Shown here: positions 20,793 through 31,945 of the stretch, piece after piece
How the letters are laid out: each line of letters opens with the position of its first letter
Position numbering within the stretch: the stretch's first letter is position 1
Assembly: GCF_019056395.1 (NCBI RefSeq)
Contig: NZ_CP077639.1
Coordinates: forward strand, 136,001 to 200,000
Length of the DNA stretch: 64,000 nucleotides
Origin: Terribacillus sp. DMT04
Lineage (GTDB): Bacteria; Bacillota; Bacilli; Bacillales; Amphibacillaceae
Reading direction: 5' to 3'
Notes under the pieces: generated by a model
Database searches by the model: none
Told to the model about the DNA's origin: nothing
The model's input: only the letters and a program-made list of their open reading frames with translations
Translations under genes and position numbers: made by a program

Positions 20793-20821
20793 TTGACATC
20801 TAACTGGAAACACTATATAAT
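20793..20821 (+). promoter_or_regulatory. Promoter for rplJ-rplL
   Basis: TTGACA (20793-20798) and TATAAT (20816-20821), 17-base spacing, directly after rplA: a full-consensus sigma-A promoter. Confidence 0.93.
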
Positions 20822-20827
20822 CAACTG

Positions 20828-20970
20828 TGGTTAAAACCTAATAAACGTTATACCTAAGACAGCAGGTGCCTTCGGGCTTAATCTCCTGCCGAGGTGTGTG
20901 AGATATAACAGGCAGTCTGTTCCGACTGTTCCTATATGATCATGCCTCCATGTCGAATGGAGGCATTTTT
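20828..20970 (+). promoter_or_regulatory. L10 ribosomal protein leader with terminator
   Basis: The leader has AGCAGGTGCC ... TCCTGCCGAGG (20871-20893), the conserved pairing of Bacillales L10 leaders, and ends in an intrinsic terminator ATGCCTCCAT/ATGGAGGCAT plus TTTTT (20942-20970). In B. subtilis, L10 with L7/L12 binds this kind of leader and attenuates rplJL. The same logic is expected here. Confidence 0.85.
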
Positions 20971-21020
20971 CATGTTAACTCCAGGTATAATGGTGAACAA
21001 GCTAACAGGAGGTGGAACAT

Positions 21021-21521
21021 ATGTCCAATATCATCGAACAAAAGAAACAGGTTGTTACGGAAATCGCTGATAAATTCCAAGCGAGCCAATCTACAGTAAT
21101 CGTAGACTACCGTGGTCTTTCTGTTTCTGAGGTGACTGAACTTCGCAAACAGCTTCGTGAAGCTAACGTGGATTTCAAAGTTTACAAAAACACAATGACT
21201 CGCCGTGCTACAGAAGTAGCTGGTTTGTCAGAACTAGACGAGAACTTGACAGGCCCAACTGCTATTGCCTTCAGTAATGAAGATGTAATCGCTCCTGCTA
21301 AGATCTTGAACGAGTTCGCTAAAAAGCATGAAGCGCTAGAAATCAAAGCTGGTGTCATCCAAGGCAATGTAGCTACTGTAGAACAAGTGCAAGAACTTGC
21401 ATCTCTACCGAACTACGAAGGCTTGCTTTCTATGTTGCTTAGCGTGCTACAAGCACCGGTTCGCAACTTCGCTTATGCAGCGAAAGCAATCGCGGAACAA
21501 AAAGAAGAGCAAGGCGCGTAA
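21021..21521 (+). CDS. rplJ: 50S ribosomal protein L10
   Basis: A 166-residue protein forming the base of the L7/L12 stalk. The N-terminal domain ([19 protein letters not shown], about residues 28-46) binds 23S rRNA with L11; the C-terminal helix ([15 protein letters not shown]) carries the L7/L12 dimer sites. AGGAGG lies 8 bases before the ATG at 21021. Co-transcribed with rplL, 52 bases downstream. Confidence 0.97.
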   Translation: MSNIIEQKKQVVTEIADKFQASQSTVIVDYRGLSVSEVTELRKQLREANVDFKVYKNTMTRRATEVAGLSELDENLTGPTAIAFSNEDVIAPAKILNEFAKKHEALEIKAGVIQGNVATVEQVQELASLPNYEGLLSMLLSVLQAPVRNFAYAAKAIAEQKEEQGA

Positions 21522-21573
21522 GGCAGCCTGAGACTTCCAAACAAAAATACACATTTTCCAAGGAGGAAATAAC

Positions 21574-21936
21574 ATGTCTAAAGAGACAATCATTGAAGAG
21601 ATTAAAGGTATGTCCGTTCTAGAATTGAACGATCTAGTTAAAGCTATCGAAGAAGAATTCGGCGTAACTGCTGCTGCTCCTGTAGCTGCTGCTGCTGGTG
21701 GCGCTGCTGAAGCTGCTGAAGAGCAAACTGAATTTGACGTTGTTCTTACAAGCGCTGGCGCTTCTAAAATCAAAGTTGTTAAAGCTGTACGCGAAGCAAC
21801 TGGTCTAGGTCTTAAAGACGCGAAAGACCTTGTAGATAACGCTCCTGGTAACATCAAAGAAGGCGTTTCTAAAGAAGATGCTGAAGAACTTAAAGCTAAA
21901 CTTGAAGAAGCTGGAGCTTCTGTAGAAGTTAAGTAA
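21574..21936 (+). CDS. rplL: 50S ribosomal protein L7/L12
   Basis: A 120-residue stalk protein present in several copies per ribosome and recruiting translational GTPases. N-terminal dimerisation helices (residues 1-32), an Ala/Gly-rich hinge ([16 protein letters not shown], about 33-48) and the C-terminal factor-binding domain with [20 protein letters not shown] (about 66-85) are all present. The codon use is strongly biased, as expected for a very highly expressed gene. Confidence 0.98.
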   Translation: MSKETIIEEIKGMSVLELNDLVKAIEEEFGVTAAAPVAAAAGGAAEAAEEQTEFDVVLTSAGASKIKVVKAVREATGLGLKDAKDLVDNAPGNIKEGVSKEDAEELKAKLEEAGASVEVK

Positions 21937-21942
21937 TAACAA

Positions 21943-21973
21943 GAAAGCTCGCCCTCGGGCGAGCTTTCCTTTT
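21943..21973 (+). terminator. Terminator of rplJ-rplL
   Basis: GAAAGCTCGCC-CTCG-GGCGAGCTTTC followed by CTTTT, seven bases after the rplL stop. Confidence 0.92.
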
Positions 21974-22035
21974 ATCTATTTCTCCATTTCTCCATGGCAG
22001 TCGTGAATGGATCCTGAAAAAGAAGGTGACCAATT

Positions 22036-22638
22036 ATGTCGGATCATTATTATACTAACCAGCCAAATTCCGAAAGTGCTCCTGTTACATGGCAGTTCAG
22101 CTTAAAGGGAAAGGCACTCGTATTCACTTCGGATAGCGGTGTGTTTTCCAAGAAAGAAGTGGATTTCGGTTCTAGGGTCTTAATTGATGTTTTCCGTGAG
22201 CCAGAAATTAAAGGGGATATACTAGACCTGGGCTGTGGGTATGGGCCAATTGGCATTTCGTTCGCAAAAACATACGAAGAACGCTCTGTTGTTATGAGTG
22301 ATGTGAATGAACGTGCTGTTGCACTTGCGAGACAGAATGCAAAGGCGAATGGTGCGGACAATACGTCTTTTTATGTGAGTGATCGCTTAACTGCTTTTTC
22401 GGACCGCAAATTTGCAGCAATTGCCACTAATCCTCCAATCCGGGCAGGCAAGAAGCTAGTTCATCAATTATTTGAAGAAAGCTATAACGCCTTGCTTCCT
22501 CAAGGTGAGCTCTGGGTAGTAATCCAGAAGAAACAGGGTGCGCCATCTGCTCAGGAAAAATTGAATCAGCTATTCGGTTCTTGTGAGATCGTGAAAAAAG
22601 ATAAAGGCTATTATATTCTGCTAGCTAAAAAAGATTGA
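22036..22638 (+). CDS. RsmC-like class I SAM-dependent methyltransferase (YbxB)
   Basis: A 200-residue methyltransferase resembling the catalytic half of RsmC, probably making N2-methylguanosine in 16S rRNA. The SAM-binding motif DLGCGYGPIGI is at about residues 61-71 and the NPPIRAGK motif, in which NPP contacts the target base, is near 134. It corresponds to B. subtilis ybxB, which also lies between rplL and rpoB. AAGGTGA precedes the ATG. The exact target base is inferred. Confidence 0.9.
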   Translation: MSDHYYTNQPNSESAPVTWQFSLKGKALVFTSDSGVFSKKEVDFGSRVLIDVFREPEIKGDILDLGCGYGPIGISFAKTYEERSVVMSDVNERAVALARQNAKANGADNTSFYVSDRLTAFSDRKFAAIATNPPIRAGKKLVHQLFEESYNALLPQGELWVVIQKKQGAPSAQEKLNQLFGSCEIVKKDKGYYILLAKKD

Positions 22639-22663
22639 CTCTAAGAAATGCTTGTGATAGTAT
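22635..22663 (+). promoter_or_regulatory. Probable rpoB promoter
   Basis: TTGACT (22635-22640), overlapping the ybxB-like stop codon, and TAGTAT (22658-22663) are 17 bases apart with a TG extension at 22655-22656. It is the best promoter-like match in the long region before rpoB. Confidence 0.6.
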
Positions 22664-23269
22664 TGTAAAATGCCAATAGGTAACGATACTTGGAGAAAAT
22701 TATAATTTTCTTCAGTCATCGTGTTTAAACTGTCGGCTGATTGGCAAGACTGCTATCATTATTATGCTTTTTGCCGTCGTCGATTTTTATTTTAATATGT
22801 ATGATTAGGGTATGTCGCCATTCGGGGGAGCTAGTAAGCTGAATTTTTAACGGTTTTTATGAAAAAACCTTTTTCGCTTTTAGTTTGCAGGCGGCGCAGA
22901 GTGAACAGTAGGGAGAATTTTGCTGTTGAGACTATACCACTTTTTGTTTTTGATTAAACAGGAAGGGAAGCCCGCTTCATTACAACATTCACATCACATT
23001 CGTATTTATGCGAATGCTTTTCTATGTAAAAGAGAAGATGTGAACAATGTAAATATTGTGGCGATTCATTTATGTTAGCTACAATATATAATTTATTGCT
23101 TGGAAAGTCAATCGGCATTTCCGGCAATTCAGGCAGACCTTTATCCGAAGAAGGCCCGTTATGTCTCATGCAGGCAGCGGGAATAAACTGTCGCAAAGTG
23201 TTGATTTACTGCAGTTTACGGACTGTAGCTTGAATACATTACTAATGTTTGATTTGAGGGGTGAAGCTG
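22639..23269 (+). other. Long rpoB leader/intergenic region, no gene seen
   Basis: About 630 bases contain no convincing coding frame. Features seen are AGAAAAT-TATA-ATTTTCT (22694-22711); GGCAA (22743-22747) facing TTGCC (22771-22775) followed by T-rich sequence to 22797; GGTTTTT-ATGA-AAAAACC then TTTTT (22852-22874), a weak terminator-like hairpin; and ATATTGTGGC/GCTACAATAT (23053-23087). A 16-base stretch at 23112-23127 also occurs before rplA. The region looks like a long, structured 5' leader for rpoBC. Confidence 0.6.
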
Positions 23270-26200
23270 TTGACAGGTCAAGTAGTTCAGTATGGACGAC
23301 ACCGCCAGCGCAGAAGCTATGCACGTATTAGTGAAGTGCTAGAGTTACCGAATCTTATCGAGATTCAAACCGCTTCTTATGAATGGTTCTTAGAAGAAGG
23401 ATTGCGAGAAATGTTCCAGGATATTTCCCCGATTGAGGATTTTGCGGGTAATCTATCTCTGGAATTTGTCGACTATAGCCTTGGCGAACCGAAGTATCCA
23501 GTAGATGAAGCGAAAGAAAGAGACGTTACCTATAACGCTCCACTTCGTGTGAAGGTCCGTTTGTTGAATAACGAAACAGGCGAAGTGAAAGAACAAGAAG
23601 TATTCATGGGTGACTTCCCATTAATGACTGATACAGGTACGTTCGTCATTAATGGTGCGGAACGTGTTATCGTTTCTCAGCTTGTTCGCTCCCCTAGTGT
23701 TTATTTCAGTGAAAAAGTTGACAAGAACGGAAAACGCGGTCATACAGCAACTGTAATTCCTAACCGTGGTGCATGGCTGGAATTTGAAACAGATGCGAAA
23801 GACGTTGTACACGTACGTATTGACCGTACTCGTAAACTGCCAATCACTGTATTGCTTCGTGCACTTGGATTCGGAACTGACCAAGAAATCATTGATTTAA
23901 TTGGTGAGAACGAATACCTACGTAACACTTTGGAGAAAGACAATACAGAAACAACAGAAAAAGCATTGCTTGAGATTTATGAGCGTCTTCGCCCAGGTGA
24001 GCCGCCAACAGTAGAGAATGCAAAAAGCTTGCTTGTTTCTCGTTTCTTTGATCCAAAACGTTATGACCTAGCGCATGTAGGTCGTTACAAAATGAATAAA
24101 AAACTTAACATCGCAAACCGTCTTTTCAACCAAACTTTGGCTGAGCCAGTTGTTGATGAAGAGACAGGCGAAGTGCTTGCTCAAAAAGGCGATAAATTAG
24201 ACCGTCGTTTGCTTGATAAGATCCTTCCTTACTTGGACGGAACAAACAGTAAATTCGGTGAAAATGTTGTTGAACCTCATGATGGTGTTGTAGAAGAGCC
24301 AGTTGTAGTGCAGACAATTAAAATCGTCGATCCTACAGATCCTGAAGGTGAGCGCACATTAAATGTCACTGGTAACGCTACGGTTGATGACAGCATCAAG
24401 AACCTTGATCCTGCTGATATCTTATCTGCTGTCAGCTACTTCTTTAACTTATTGTATGAAGTAGGCGGCACAGATGACATTGACCATCTTGGTAACAGAA
24501 GATTGCGTTCTGTTGGTGAGCTGCTTCAGAACCAGTTCCGTATCGGTCTATCTCGTATGGAGCGTGTGGTAAGAGAGCGTATGTCTATCCAAGACACTTC
24601 TTCCATCACACCGCAGCAGCTGATCAATATTCGTCCGGTAATTGCATCAATTAAAGAGTTCTTTGGTAGCTCTCAGCTTTCCCAGTTCATGGACCAAACG
24701 AATCCGCTTGGCGAATTGACGCATAAACGTCGTCTTTCTGCTTTGGGACCTGGTGGACTTACGCGGGAACGTGCCGGCTTTGAGGTTCGTGACGTACATT
24801 ACTCCCACTATGGAAGAATGTGTCCGATCGAAACGCCAGAGGGTCCGAACATTGGTTTGATTAACTCACTATCCTCTTATGCGAAAGTGAATAAATTTGG
24901 ATTTATCGAAACGCCTTACCGCCGCGTTGATCCAGAAACAAACCGTGTTACAGAACATATCGACTACCTAACTGCTGATGAGCAAGATAACTATGTTATC
25001 GCACAGGCAAACTCTCCGTTACTAGAAGACGGAAGCTTCGAGAACGAAGAAGTAGTTGCTCGTTTCCGTGAGGAGAATACAATCGTAGGCCGTGATCGCG
25101 TTGATTACATGGACGTATCACCGAAGCAGGTTGTATCTGCCGCAACGGCGTGTATTCCTTTCTTGGAAAACGATGACTCCAACCGTGCACTAATGGGTGC
25201 GAACATGCAGCGACAAGCAGTACCGTTGATGCAGCCAGAAGCGCCAATCGTTGGTACGGGTATGGAATATGTATCTGGTAAAGACTCCGGTGCAGCTGTT
25301 ATCTGCCGCGAAGACGGTATCGTAGAGCGTGTAGAAGCAAAAGAAATCTTTGTACGCCGCGTTACAGAAGTTGGCGGCAGTGAAGTAAAAGGCGATACAG
25401 ACCGTTATCGTTTGCAGAAGTTTAAACGTTCCAACCAAGGAACTTGTTATAACCAGCGTCCAATCGTAAGTGTTGGCGACCGCGTCACAAAAGGAGAAAT
25501 CCTTGCTGACGGACCTTCTATGGAAGATGGAGAGCTTGCACTTGGTCGTAACGTACTAGTTGCCTTCATGACATGGGAAGGTTATAACTACGAGGATGCG
25601 ATCATCATGAGTGAACGCCTTGTAAAAGATGATGTTTATACATCTATCCACATCGAGGAGTACGAATCAGAAGCTCGTGATACGAAGCTTGGACCAGAAG
25701 AAATCACTCGCGATATCCCTAACGTTGGGGAAGACGCACTGAAGAATCTTGACGAGCGCGGTATCATCCGTGTCGGTGCTGAGGTTTCCGATGGTGATTT
25801 GCTTGTTGGTAAAGTAACACCTAAAGGCGTAACAGAGCTTTCTGCTGAAGAACGTCTATTGCACGCAATCTTCGGTGAAAAGGCTCGTGAAGTACGTGAT
25901 ACTTCCCTTCGTGTACCACATGGTGCCGGCGGTATTGTCTTGGATGTTAAAATCTTCAACCGTGAAGATGGCGATGAGCTTCCTCCAGGTGTAAACCAGC
26001 TAGTGCGTGCTTACATCGTTCAGAAACGTAAGATTTCTGAAGGGGATAAGATGGCCGGACGTCACGGTAACAAAGGTGTTATCTCTAAAATCCTTCCAGA
26101 AGAGGATATGCCGTTCATGCCAGACGGCACACCAGTTGATATCATGCTTAACCCACTAGGGGTACCATCTCGTATGAATATCGGTCAGGTGTTTGAGCTT

Positions 26201-26809
26201 CATTTAGGAATGGCAGCTCGTGCTCTGGGCATCCACGTTGCAACACCAGTATTTGATGGTGCGCGTGAAGAAGATGTTTGGGAAACACTTGAAGAAGCTG
26301 GAATGCCGCGTGATGCGAAAACAATCCTTTACGACGGAAGATCCGGTGAACCATTTGATAACCGCGTTTCTGTTGGTGTATCGTACATGATCAAGCTTGC
26401 CCACATGGTTGATGACAAGCTGCATGCACGTTCCACGGGTCCTTACTCTCTTGTTACGCAGCAGCCGCTCGGTGGTAAAGCACAGTTCGGTGGACAGCGT
26501 TTCGGTGAGATGGAGGTATGGGCACTTGAAGCATATGGTGCAGCATACACATTGCAAGAGATTCTAACAGTTAAATCCGATGACGTAGTCGGACGTGTGA
26601 AAACTTATGAAGCTATTGTTAAAGGTGACAATGTACCAGAGCCAGGTGTACCAGAATCATTCAAAGTATTGATCAAAGAGCTTCAGAGTCTTGGTATGGA
26701 TGTTAAAATCCTCAATGGTGATGAAGAAGAAGTAGAATTGCGCGAACTCGAGGATGAAGACGATACGCAAGCACCTGACCGCATCAATCTTGATGTGCAG
26801 GAAGGTTAA
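23270..26809 (+). CDS. rpoB: DNA-directed RNA polymerase subunit beta
   Basis: A 1179-residue catalytic subunit of RNA polymerase. The rifampicin-binding cluster [20 protein letters not shown] and following [10 protein letters not shown] is wild type, so the enzyme should be rifampicin-sensitive. [13 protein letters not shown] and the C-terminal [27 protein letters not shown] blocks are intact. The TTG at 23270 is chosen: GAGGGGTG ends six bases before it and the protein then begins [14 protein letters not shown] as in B. subtilis, which also uses TTG. The C-terminus is shorter and acidic compared with B. subtilis. Confidence 0.97.
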   Translation: MTGQVVQYGRHRQRRSYARISEVLELPNLIEIQTASYEWFLEEGLREMFQDISPIEDFAGNLSLEFVDYSLGEPKYPVDEAKERDVTYNAPLRVKVRLLNNETGEVKEQEVFMGDFPLMTDTGTFVINGAERVIVSQLVRSPSVYFSEKVDKNGKRGHTATVIPNRGAWLEFETDAKDVVHVRIDRTRKLPITVLLRALGFGTDQEIIDLIGENEYLRNTLEKDNTETTEKALLEIYERLRPGEPPTVENAKSLLVSRFFDPKRYDLAHVGRYKMNKKLNIANRLFNQTLAEPVVDEETGEVLAQKGDKLDRRLLDKILPYLDGTNSKFGENVVEPHDGVVEEPVVVQTIKIVDPTDPEGERTLNVTGNATVDDSIKNLDPADILSAVSYFFNLLYEVGGTDDIDHLGNRRLRSVGELLQNQFRIGLSRMERVVRERMSIQDTSSITPQQLINIRPVIASIKEFFGSSQLSQFMDQTNPLGELTHKRRLSALGPGGLTRERAGFEVRDVHYSHYGRMCPIETPEGPNIGLINSLSSYAKVNKFGFIETPYRRVDPETNRVTEHIDYLTADEQDNYVIAQANSPLLEDGSFENEEVVARFREENTIVGRDRVDYMDVSPKQVVSAATACIPFLENDDSNRALMGANMQRQAVPLMQPEAPIVGTGMEYVSGKDSGAAVICREDGIVERVEAKEIFVRRVTEVGGSEVKGDTDRYRLQKFKRSNQGTCYNQRPIVSVGDRVTKGEILADGPSMEDGELALGRNVLVAFMTWEGYNYEDAIIMSERLVKDDVYTSIHIEEYESEARDTKLGPEEITRDIPNVGEDALKNLDERGIIRVGAEVSDGDLLVGKVTPKGVTELSAEERLLHAIFGEKAREVRDTSLRVPHGAGGIVLDVKIFNREDGDELPPGVNQLVRAYIVQKRKISEGDKMAGRHGNKGVISKILPEEDMPFMPDGTPVDIMLNPLGVPSRMNIGQVFELHLGMAARALGIHVATPVFDGAREEDVWETLEEAGMPRDAKTILYDGRSGEPFDNRVSVGVSYMIKLAHMVDDKLHARSTGPYSLVTQQPLGGKAQFGGQRFGEMEVWALEAYGAAYTLQEILTVKSDDVVGRVKTYEAIVKGDNVPEPGVPESFKVLIKELQSLGMDVKILNGDEEEVELRELEDEDDTQAPDRINLDVQEG

Positions 26810-26865
26810 GCGACGTAACATCAACTGCAGGGCAGTAACGGGATACTAAAAGGGAGGTAGGCCCC

Positions 26866-29800
26866 TTGATAGATGTAAATAATTTTGAGTTTATGAAAAT
26901 AGGTTTGGCTTCACCTGATAAGATTCGTTCTTGGTCTTACGGAGAAGTGAAAAAGCCGGAAACGATCAACTATCGTACGTTGAAACCCGAGAAAGACGGT
27001 TTGTTCTGTGAACGTATCTTCGGTCCTCAAAAAGACTGGGAATGTCACTGCGGAAAATACAAACGCGTCCGTTATAAAGGTGTCGTATGTGATCGATGCG
27101 GCGTAGAAGTTACCAAAGCAAAAGTACGCCGTGAGCGTATGGGACACATCGAGCTAGCTGCTCCTGTGTCTCACATTTGGTACTTTAAAGGTATTCCAAG
27201 CCGTATGGGTCTTGTACTAGATATGTCCCCTCGCGCGCTTGAAGAAGTTATTTACTTTGCAGCGTACATCGTTACAGAAACTGGCGACACAGCGCTTGAG
27301 AAGAAACAACTTCTTTCTGAGAAGGAATATCGCCTTTATCGCGAAAAATACGGTAATACGTTCCAAGCTCAAATGGGCGCGGAAGCTATCCGTAAACTTC
27401 TTTCTGATATTGATGCAGAAAAAGAAGTAGAAACACTGCGTGAAGAATTAAAAACAGCACAAGGTCAGCGCAGAACGCGTGCGATCAAACGTTTGGAAGT
27501 TTTAGAAGCATTCCGTAATTCTGGAAACGATCCTTCATGGATGGTATTGGATGTACTTCCAATTATCCCGCCGGAGCTTCGTCCGATGGTACAGCTTGAC
27601 GGAGGACGTTTTGCTACGTCTGACTTGAACGATTTGTACCGCCGTGTAATCAACCGGAACAACCGTCTGAAACGCTTGCTTGATCTTGGTGCTCCTAGCA
27701 TTATCGTACAAAACGAAAAACGTATGCTTCAGGAAGCTGTTGATGCGTTGATCGATAACGGCCGCCGCGGTCGTCCAGTTACAGGTCCTGGTAACCGCCC
27801 GTTGAAATCTCTTTCTCATATGCTGAAAGGGAAGCAAGGACGTTTCCGTCAGAACTTACTAGGTAAACGTGTAGACTATTCCGGTCGTTCCGTAATCGTT
27901 GTAGGTCCGCATCTGAAGATGTATCAGTGTGGTCTTCCGAAAGAAATGGCACTTGAGCTATTCAAACCATTCATCATGAAAGAATTGGTTGAAAAAGGAC
28001 TTGCGCATAATATTAAATCTGCAAAACGTAAAATCGAACGCTTGCACCCAGAAGTATGGGATGTACTCGAGGAAGTTATCCGCGAGCATCCAGTATTGCT
28101 TAACCGTGCCCCTACGCTTCACCGCCTAGGTATTCAGGCATTCGAACCAACATTAGTAGAAGGCCGTGCAATCCGTCTTCACCCGCTCGTATGTACAGCA
28201 TATAACGCTGACTTTGATGGTGACCAGATGGCCGTTCACGTACCTCTATCTGCAGAAGCGCAAGCAGAAGCTCGTATTCTAATGCTTGCAGCGCAGAACA
28301 TCTTGAACCCGAAAGATGGTAAACCAGTTGTTACGCCGTCTCAGGATATGGTACTAGGTAACTACTACTTGACGCTTGAGCGCGAAGATGCCATCGGTGA
28401 AGGTAAGATTTTCAATGATGTTAACGAAGCGATGCTTGCATATCAGAACGGCTATGTACACTTGCACACTCGTGTAGCAGTACATGCAGGTTCACTGAAA
28501 AACGAAACATTTACTGCAGAGCAGAATGAACAGATTTTGCTTACATCAGTAGGTAAATTGATCTTTAATACGATCTTGCCGAGCTCGTTCCCTTATATGA
28601 ACGAACCAACTCGCGAGAACTTAGAAGAAAAAACACCTGCACACTACTTCGTAGAGAAGGGTGCGAACATTAAAGAGGAAATCGCTAAGCGCGATGTTAT
28701 CTCACCGTTCAAGAAAGGCTTCCTTGGAGACATCATCGCTGAAGTATTCAAGCGTTTCAAAATCAGCGAAACGTCTAAGATGCTTGACCGCATGAAAGAT
28801 CTAGGATTCAGCTATTCTACAAAAGCAGGTATTACGGTTGGTATCTCTGATATCGTTGTATTGAAAGAGAAAACAGAAATTCTTGATGAGGCACAATCGC
28901 GTGTGGATAAAGTATTGAAACAGTTCCGCCGTGGTTTGATCACAGAAGAAGAACGTTACGACCGCGTTATCTCGATCTGGTCTAAAGCGAAGGATGACAT
29001 TCAAGAACGTCTGATGAAATCCTTGAGCAACCGTAACCCGATCTTTATGATGAGTGACTCTGGTGCCCGTGGTAACGCATCTAACTTTACGCAGCTTGCT
29101 GGTATGCGTGGTCTGATGGCCAACCCGGCCGGCCGAATCATCGAATTGCCAATCAAGTCCAGTTTCCGTGAAGGTCTGACAGTACTCGAGTACTTCATCT
29201 CTACACACGGTGCGCGTAAAGGTCTTGCCGATACCGCTCTGAAAACAGCCGATTCTGGTTACTTGACTCGTCGTCTAGTAGACGTTGCACAGGATGTTAT
29301 CATCCGTGAAGAAGATTGCGGAACGGATCGCAGCTTGAAAGTGCGCGCACTTACAGAAGGCACAGAAATGATTGAACCATTGTATGACCGTCTTGTTGGA
29401 CGTACAGCATTTGAGAATGTGAAACATCCAGAAACAGGCGATGTCATCGTAACGAAGAATGAATTGATTAATGAAGATACAGCTAGACAGATTATTGAAG
29501 CAGGGATTGAAGAAGTATCAATCCGTACTGTGTTTACATGTAATACAAAACACGGAGCTTGTAAGAAATGTTATGGCCGTAACCTTGCAACTGGCAGCGA
29601 CGTTGAAGTCGGCGAGGCAGTTGGTATCATCGCAGCACAATCTATCGGTGAACCAGGAACACAGCTTACAATGCGTACGTTCCACACAGGTGGGGTAGCT
29701 GGAGATGATATTACACAAGGTTTGCCGCGTATCCAGGAATTGTTCGAGGCGCGTCATCCGAAAGGTCAAGCGGTTATCTCTGAAATTAAAGGTACTGTCA

Positions 29801-30477
29801 TCGAAATCAACGAAGTCAAAGAAAAACAAGAAGTTGTTGTTCAAGGTACCGTTGAGACGAAGACATACACAGCTCCATACGGCGCGCGTCTGCGTGTTGC
29901 AGAAGGCGATGCAATTGAAGCGGGTGAAGGACTGACTGAAGGTTCTATCGATCCGAAAGAATTGCTTCGTGTCCGCGGTGTAGCTGGCGTTCAGCAGTAT
30001 CTATTGAAAGAGGTACAAAAAGTATATCGTATGCAAGGTGTAGAAATCGGTGATAAGCACGTAGAAGTAATGGTTCGTCAGATGCTTCGTAAAGTACGTG
30101 TTGTCGATTCCGGGCAAACGAATGTACTGCCAGGATCTCTTCTTGAGATTCACCAATTCAGAGAAGCAAACCGTTCTGTACTTCAAGAAGACTTACAGCC
30201 GGCAAGCGGTAAGCCAGTATTACTTGGTATTACGAAAGCTTCCCTGGAAACTGATTCCTTCTTGTCTGCTGCTTCCTTCCAGGAAACAACTCGTGTCTTG
30301 ACTGATGCAGCAATTAAAGGTAAGCGTGATGAGCTTCTCGGCCTGAAAGAGAATGTTATCATCGGTAAACTAGTTCCAGCAGGTACTGGTATGCCGCAGT
30401 ATCGTAAGATTAAAGCGAAACTGGATGTACCTGAAGAAACGACAGAAGATCAGGATTTAGAATCTGTTACACCGTAA
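26866..30477 (+). CDS. rpoC: DNA-directed RNA polymerase subunit beta'
   Basis: A 1203-residue RNA polymerase subunit. The N-terminal zinc ribbon is CHCGKYKRV ... CDRCG (about residues 60-78); the catalytic Mg motif NADFDGDQ is near 447; the second zinc site [15 protein letters not shown] lies near 890; the trigger-loop region follows ([18 protein letters not shown]). A TTG start at 26866 follows AAAGGGAGG and matches homologues, which begin (M/L)IDVNNFE. Separated from rpoB by 56 bases with no promoter or terminator seen. Confidence 0.98.
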   Translation: MIDVNNFEFMKIGLASPDKIRSWSYGEVKKPETINYRTLKPEKDGLFCERIFGPQKDWECHCGKYKRVRYKGVVCDRCGVEVTKAKVRRERMGHIELAAPVSHIWYFKGIPSRMGLVLDMSPRALEEVIYFAAYIVTETGDTALEKKQLLSEKEYRLYREKYGNTFQAQMGAEAIRKLLSDIDAEKEVETLREELKTAQGQRRTRAIKRLEVLEAFRNSGNDPSWMVLDVLPIIPPELRPMVQLDGGRFATSDLNDLYRRVINRNNRLKRLLDLGAPSIIVQNEKRMLQEAVDALIDNGRRGRPVTGPGNRPLKSLSHMLKGKQGRFRQNLLGKRVDYSGRSVIVVGPHLKMYQCGLPKEMALELFKPFIMKELVEKGLAHNIKSAKRKIERLHPEVWDVLEEVIREHPVLLNRAPTLHRLGIQAFEPTLVEGRAIRLHPLVCTAYNADFDGDQMAVHVPLSAEAQAEARILMLAAQNILNPKDGKPVVTPSQDMVLGNYYLTLEREDAIGEGKIFNDVNEAMLAYQNGYVHLHTRVAVHAGSLKNETFTAEQNEQILLTSVGKLIFNTILPSSFPYMNEPTRENLEEKTPAHYFVEKGANIKEEIAKRDVISPFKKGFLGDIIAEVFKRFKISETSKMLDRMKDLGFSYSTKAGITVGISDIVVLKEKTEILDEAQSRVDKVLKQFRRGLITEEERYDRVISIWSKAKDDIQERLMKSLSNRNPIFMMSDSGARGNASNFTQLAGMRGLMANPAGRIIELPIKSSFREGLTVLEYFISTHGARKGLADTALKTADSGYLTRRLVDVAQDVIIREEDCGTDRSLKVRALTEGTEMIEPLYDRLVGRTAFENVKHPETGDVIVTKNELINEDTARQIIEAGIEEVSIRTVFTCNTKHGACKKCYGRNLATGSDVEVGEAVGIIAAQSIGEPGTQLTMRTFHTGGVAGDDITQGLPRIQELFEARHPKGQAVISEIKGTVIEINEVKEKQEVVVQGTVETKTYTAPYGARLRVAEGDAIEAGEGLTEGSIDPKELLRVRGVAGVQQYLLKEVQKVYRMQGVEIGDKHVEVMVRQMLRKVRVVDSGQTNVLPGSLLEIHQFREANRSVLQEDLQPASGKPVLLGITKASLETDSFLSAASFQETTRVLTDAAIKGKRDELLGLKENVIIGKLVPAGTGMPQYRKIKAKLDVPEETTEDQDLESVTP

Positions 30478-30512
30478 CGGTGCCCTTAATAAGCAAGGAA
30501 ACTAAATAATTG

Positions 30513-30590
30513 TCGGAAGCACTGTAAATCTCTCGTAAGGTGATTGACAATTACCTTACTTGAGTGATACTATATTCAAGGTGCTTCCGA
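30513..30590 (+). promoter_or_regulatory. Promoter and nested inverted repeats upstream of rplGB
   Basis: TTGACA (30544-30549) and TACTAT (30568-30573), 18-base spacing with a TG extension, form a good sigma-A promoter. It is flanked by a perfect 10-base inverted repeat TCGGAAGCAC (30513-30522) / GTGCTTCCGA (30581-30590). Inside are GTAAGGT/ACCTTAC (30535-30559) and AATTGTC/GACAATT (30508-30514, 30546-30552). The alternative pairings could affect read-through mRNA from rpoBC. Confidence 0.7.
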
Positions 30591-30620
30591 TTCTCCTTGT
30601 ATACTTTGGAGGATATGCAT

Positions 30621-30872
30621 ATGTCTTATGAAAAAGTAGCACAAGCTAACACGGGAATCGTTATCGGAACCAAACAAACACTGAAAGCCATGAAGCAGGC
30701 TAAAGTGGAAACAGTTGTCATTGCAAATGACGCTGCCGAGCACATTACCAGCCAGGTAAGAAAGCTGGCAGAAGAATTAGGCATACCAGTAATCCAAGTC
30801 GATTCTATGAAACGATTAGGAGAAGCTTGTGGCATAGATGTAGGGACAGCTACTTTGGCAATTAAAAGATAG
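30621..30872 (+). CDS. rplGB: L7Ae-family ribosomal protein (YbxF-like)
   Basis: An 83-residue L7Ae/L30e-fold protein of the family that binds kink-turn RNA; B. subtilis YbxF binds k-turns and associates with ribosomes. The GTKQTLKAMKQAKVETVVIANDA stretch resembles the RNA-binding face (GxxxTxK and the A(N/K)DA motif). The ATG at 30621 is 8 bases after TTTGGAGG; an in-frame ATG at 30615 is too close. It sits between rpoC and rpsL as in B. subtilis. Confidence 0.93.
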   Translation: MSYEKVAQANTGIVIGTKQTLKAMKQAKVETVVIANDAAEHITSQVRKLAEELGIPVIQVDSMKRLGEACGIDVGTATLAIKR

Positions 30873-30980
30873 TTTTGGCGCAGCTGATGCTAGCTCAGCT
30901 CGTGAAAGCTTTGTTTTTTGCCCAAAAATGAACCACCTGGATGTGTGGTATTACAAAAAGCTTTGAAAGGAGGAAAAAAC

Positions 30981-31394
30981 ATGCCTACTATTAACCAATT
31001 AGTACGCAAAGGTCGCGTAAGCAAATCAAAGAAATCTGACTCTCCAGCATTGAATAAAGGGTACAACAGTTTCAAGAAGTCTTTGACTGATCAGTCTTCT
31101 CCACAAAAACGTGGTGTATGTACTCGTGTTGGTACAATGACTCCAAAGAAACCAAACTCCGCGTTGCGTAAATATGCACGTGTACGTTTGACAAACGGAA
31201 TTGAGGTTACTGCCTACATTCCTGGTATCGGACATAACTTGCAAGAGCACAGTGTTGTTTTGATCCGCGGCGGACGTGTAAAAGATTTACCGGGTGTACG
31301 TTACCATATCGTACGTGGTGCGCTTGATACTTCAGGTGTTGACGGCCGTGCTCAAGGTCGTTCTAAATATGGAACAAAACGCCCTAAAAAATAA
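30981..31394 (+). CDS. rpsL: 30S ribosomal protein S12
   Basis: A 137-residue decoding-centre protein. [11 protein letters not shown] and [12 protein letters not shown] carry the lysines at the usual streptomycin-resistance positions and are wild type. AAAGGAGGAAAA precedes the ATG at 30981. The 108-base leader before it contains a hairpin-prone stretch (AAAGCT at 30905-30910 with AGCTTT at 30959-30964). First gene of the str operon rpsL-rpsG-fusA-tuf. Confidence 0.97.
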   Translation: MPTINQLVRKGRVSKSKKSDSPALNKGYNSFKKSLTDQSSPQKRGVCTRVGTMTPKKPNSALRKYARVRLTNGIEVTAYIPGIGHNLQEHSVVLIRGGRVKDLPGVRYHIVRGALDTSGVDGRAQGRSKYGTKRPKK

Positions 31395-31435
31395 AACTAA
31401 AATAATATGAACATTATAGGAAAGGAGGAGAACAT

Positions 31436-31906
31436 ATGCCAAGAAAAGGTCCTGTTGCGAAACGCGATGTATTACCAGATCCGTTGTACAACTCTAAATT
31501 GGTAACTCGTTTGATCAACCAAATCATGGTTGACGGACAACGCGGTAAAGCACAAAAGATTCTTTATGCAGCATTTGAACTAGTTAAAGAACGTAGCGGT
31601 AACGATCCAATGGAGGTTTTCGAGAATTCCATGAAGAACGTTATGCCTGTACTTGAAGTACGCGCACGCCGTGTTGGTGGTTCTAACTACCAAGTTCCTG
31701 TGGAAGTACGCCCAGAGCGTCGTCAAGCACTAGGTCTTCGTTATATTGTTAACTATTCCCGTCTACGCGGCGAGAAAACAATGGAAGAGCGCCTTGCTAA
31801 CGAAATTCTAGATGCGTCTAACAACACTGGTGCTGCTGTTAAGAAGCGTGAAGATATGCATAAGATGGCGGAAGCAAACAAAGCATTTGCTCATTACCGC
31901 TGGTAA
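31436..31906 (+). CDS. rpsG: 30S ribosomal protein S7
   Basis: A 156-residue primary 16S rRNA-binding protein that nucleates the 30S head and lies at the E site. [20 protein letters not shown] (about residues 19-38) and [14 protein letters not shown] (about 78-91) are conserved. AAAGGAGGAG lies upstream of the ATG. In E. coli S7 represses the str operon; no equivalent site was identified here. Confidence 0.98.
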   Translation: MPRKGPVAKRDVLPDPLYNSKLVTRLINQIMVDGQRGKAQKILYAAFELVKERSGNDPMEVFENSMKNVMPVLEVRARRVGGSNYQVPVEVRPERRQALGLRYIVNYSRLRGEKTMEERLANEILDASNNTGAAVKKREDMHKMAEANKAFAHYRW

Positions 31907-31945
31907 GATTCAACTTAAATTCACTCTAGGAAGGAGATATACTAC

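Noticed and set aside
22954-23196. An 80-codon minus-strand frame in the rpoB leader
   Set aside because: No ribosome binding site, no recognisable protein features, and it lies in a structured leader.
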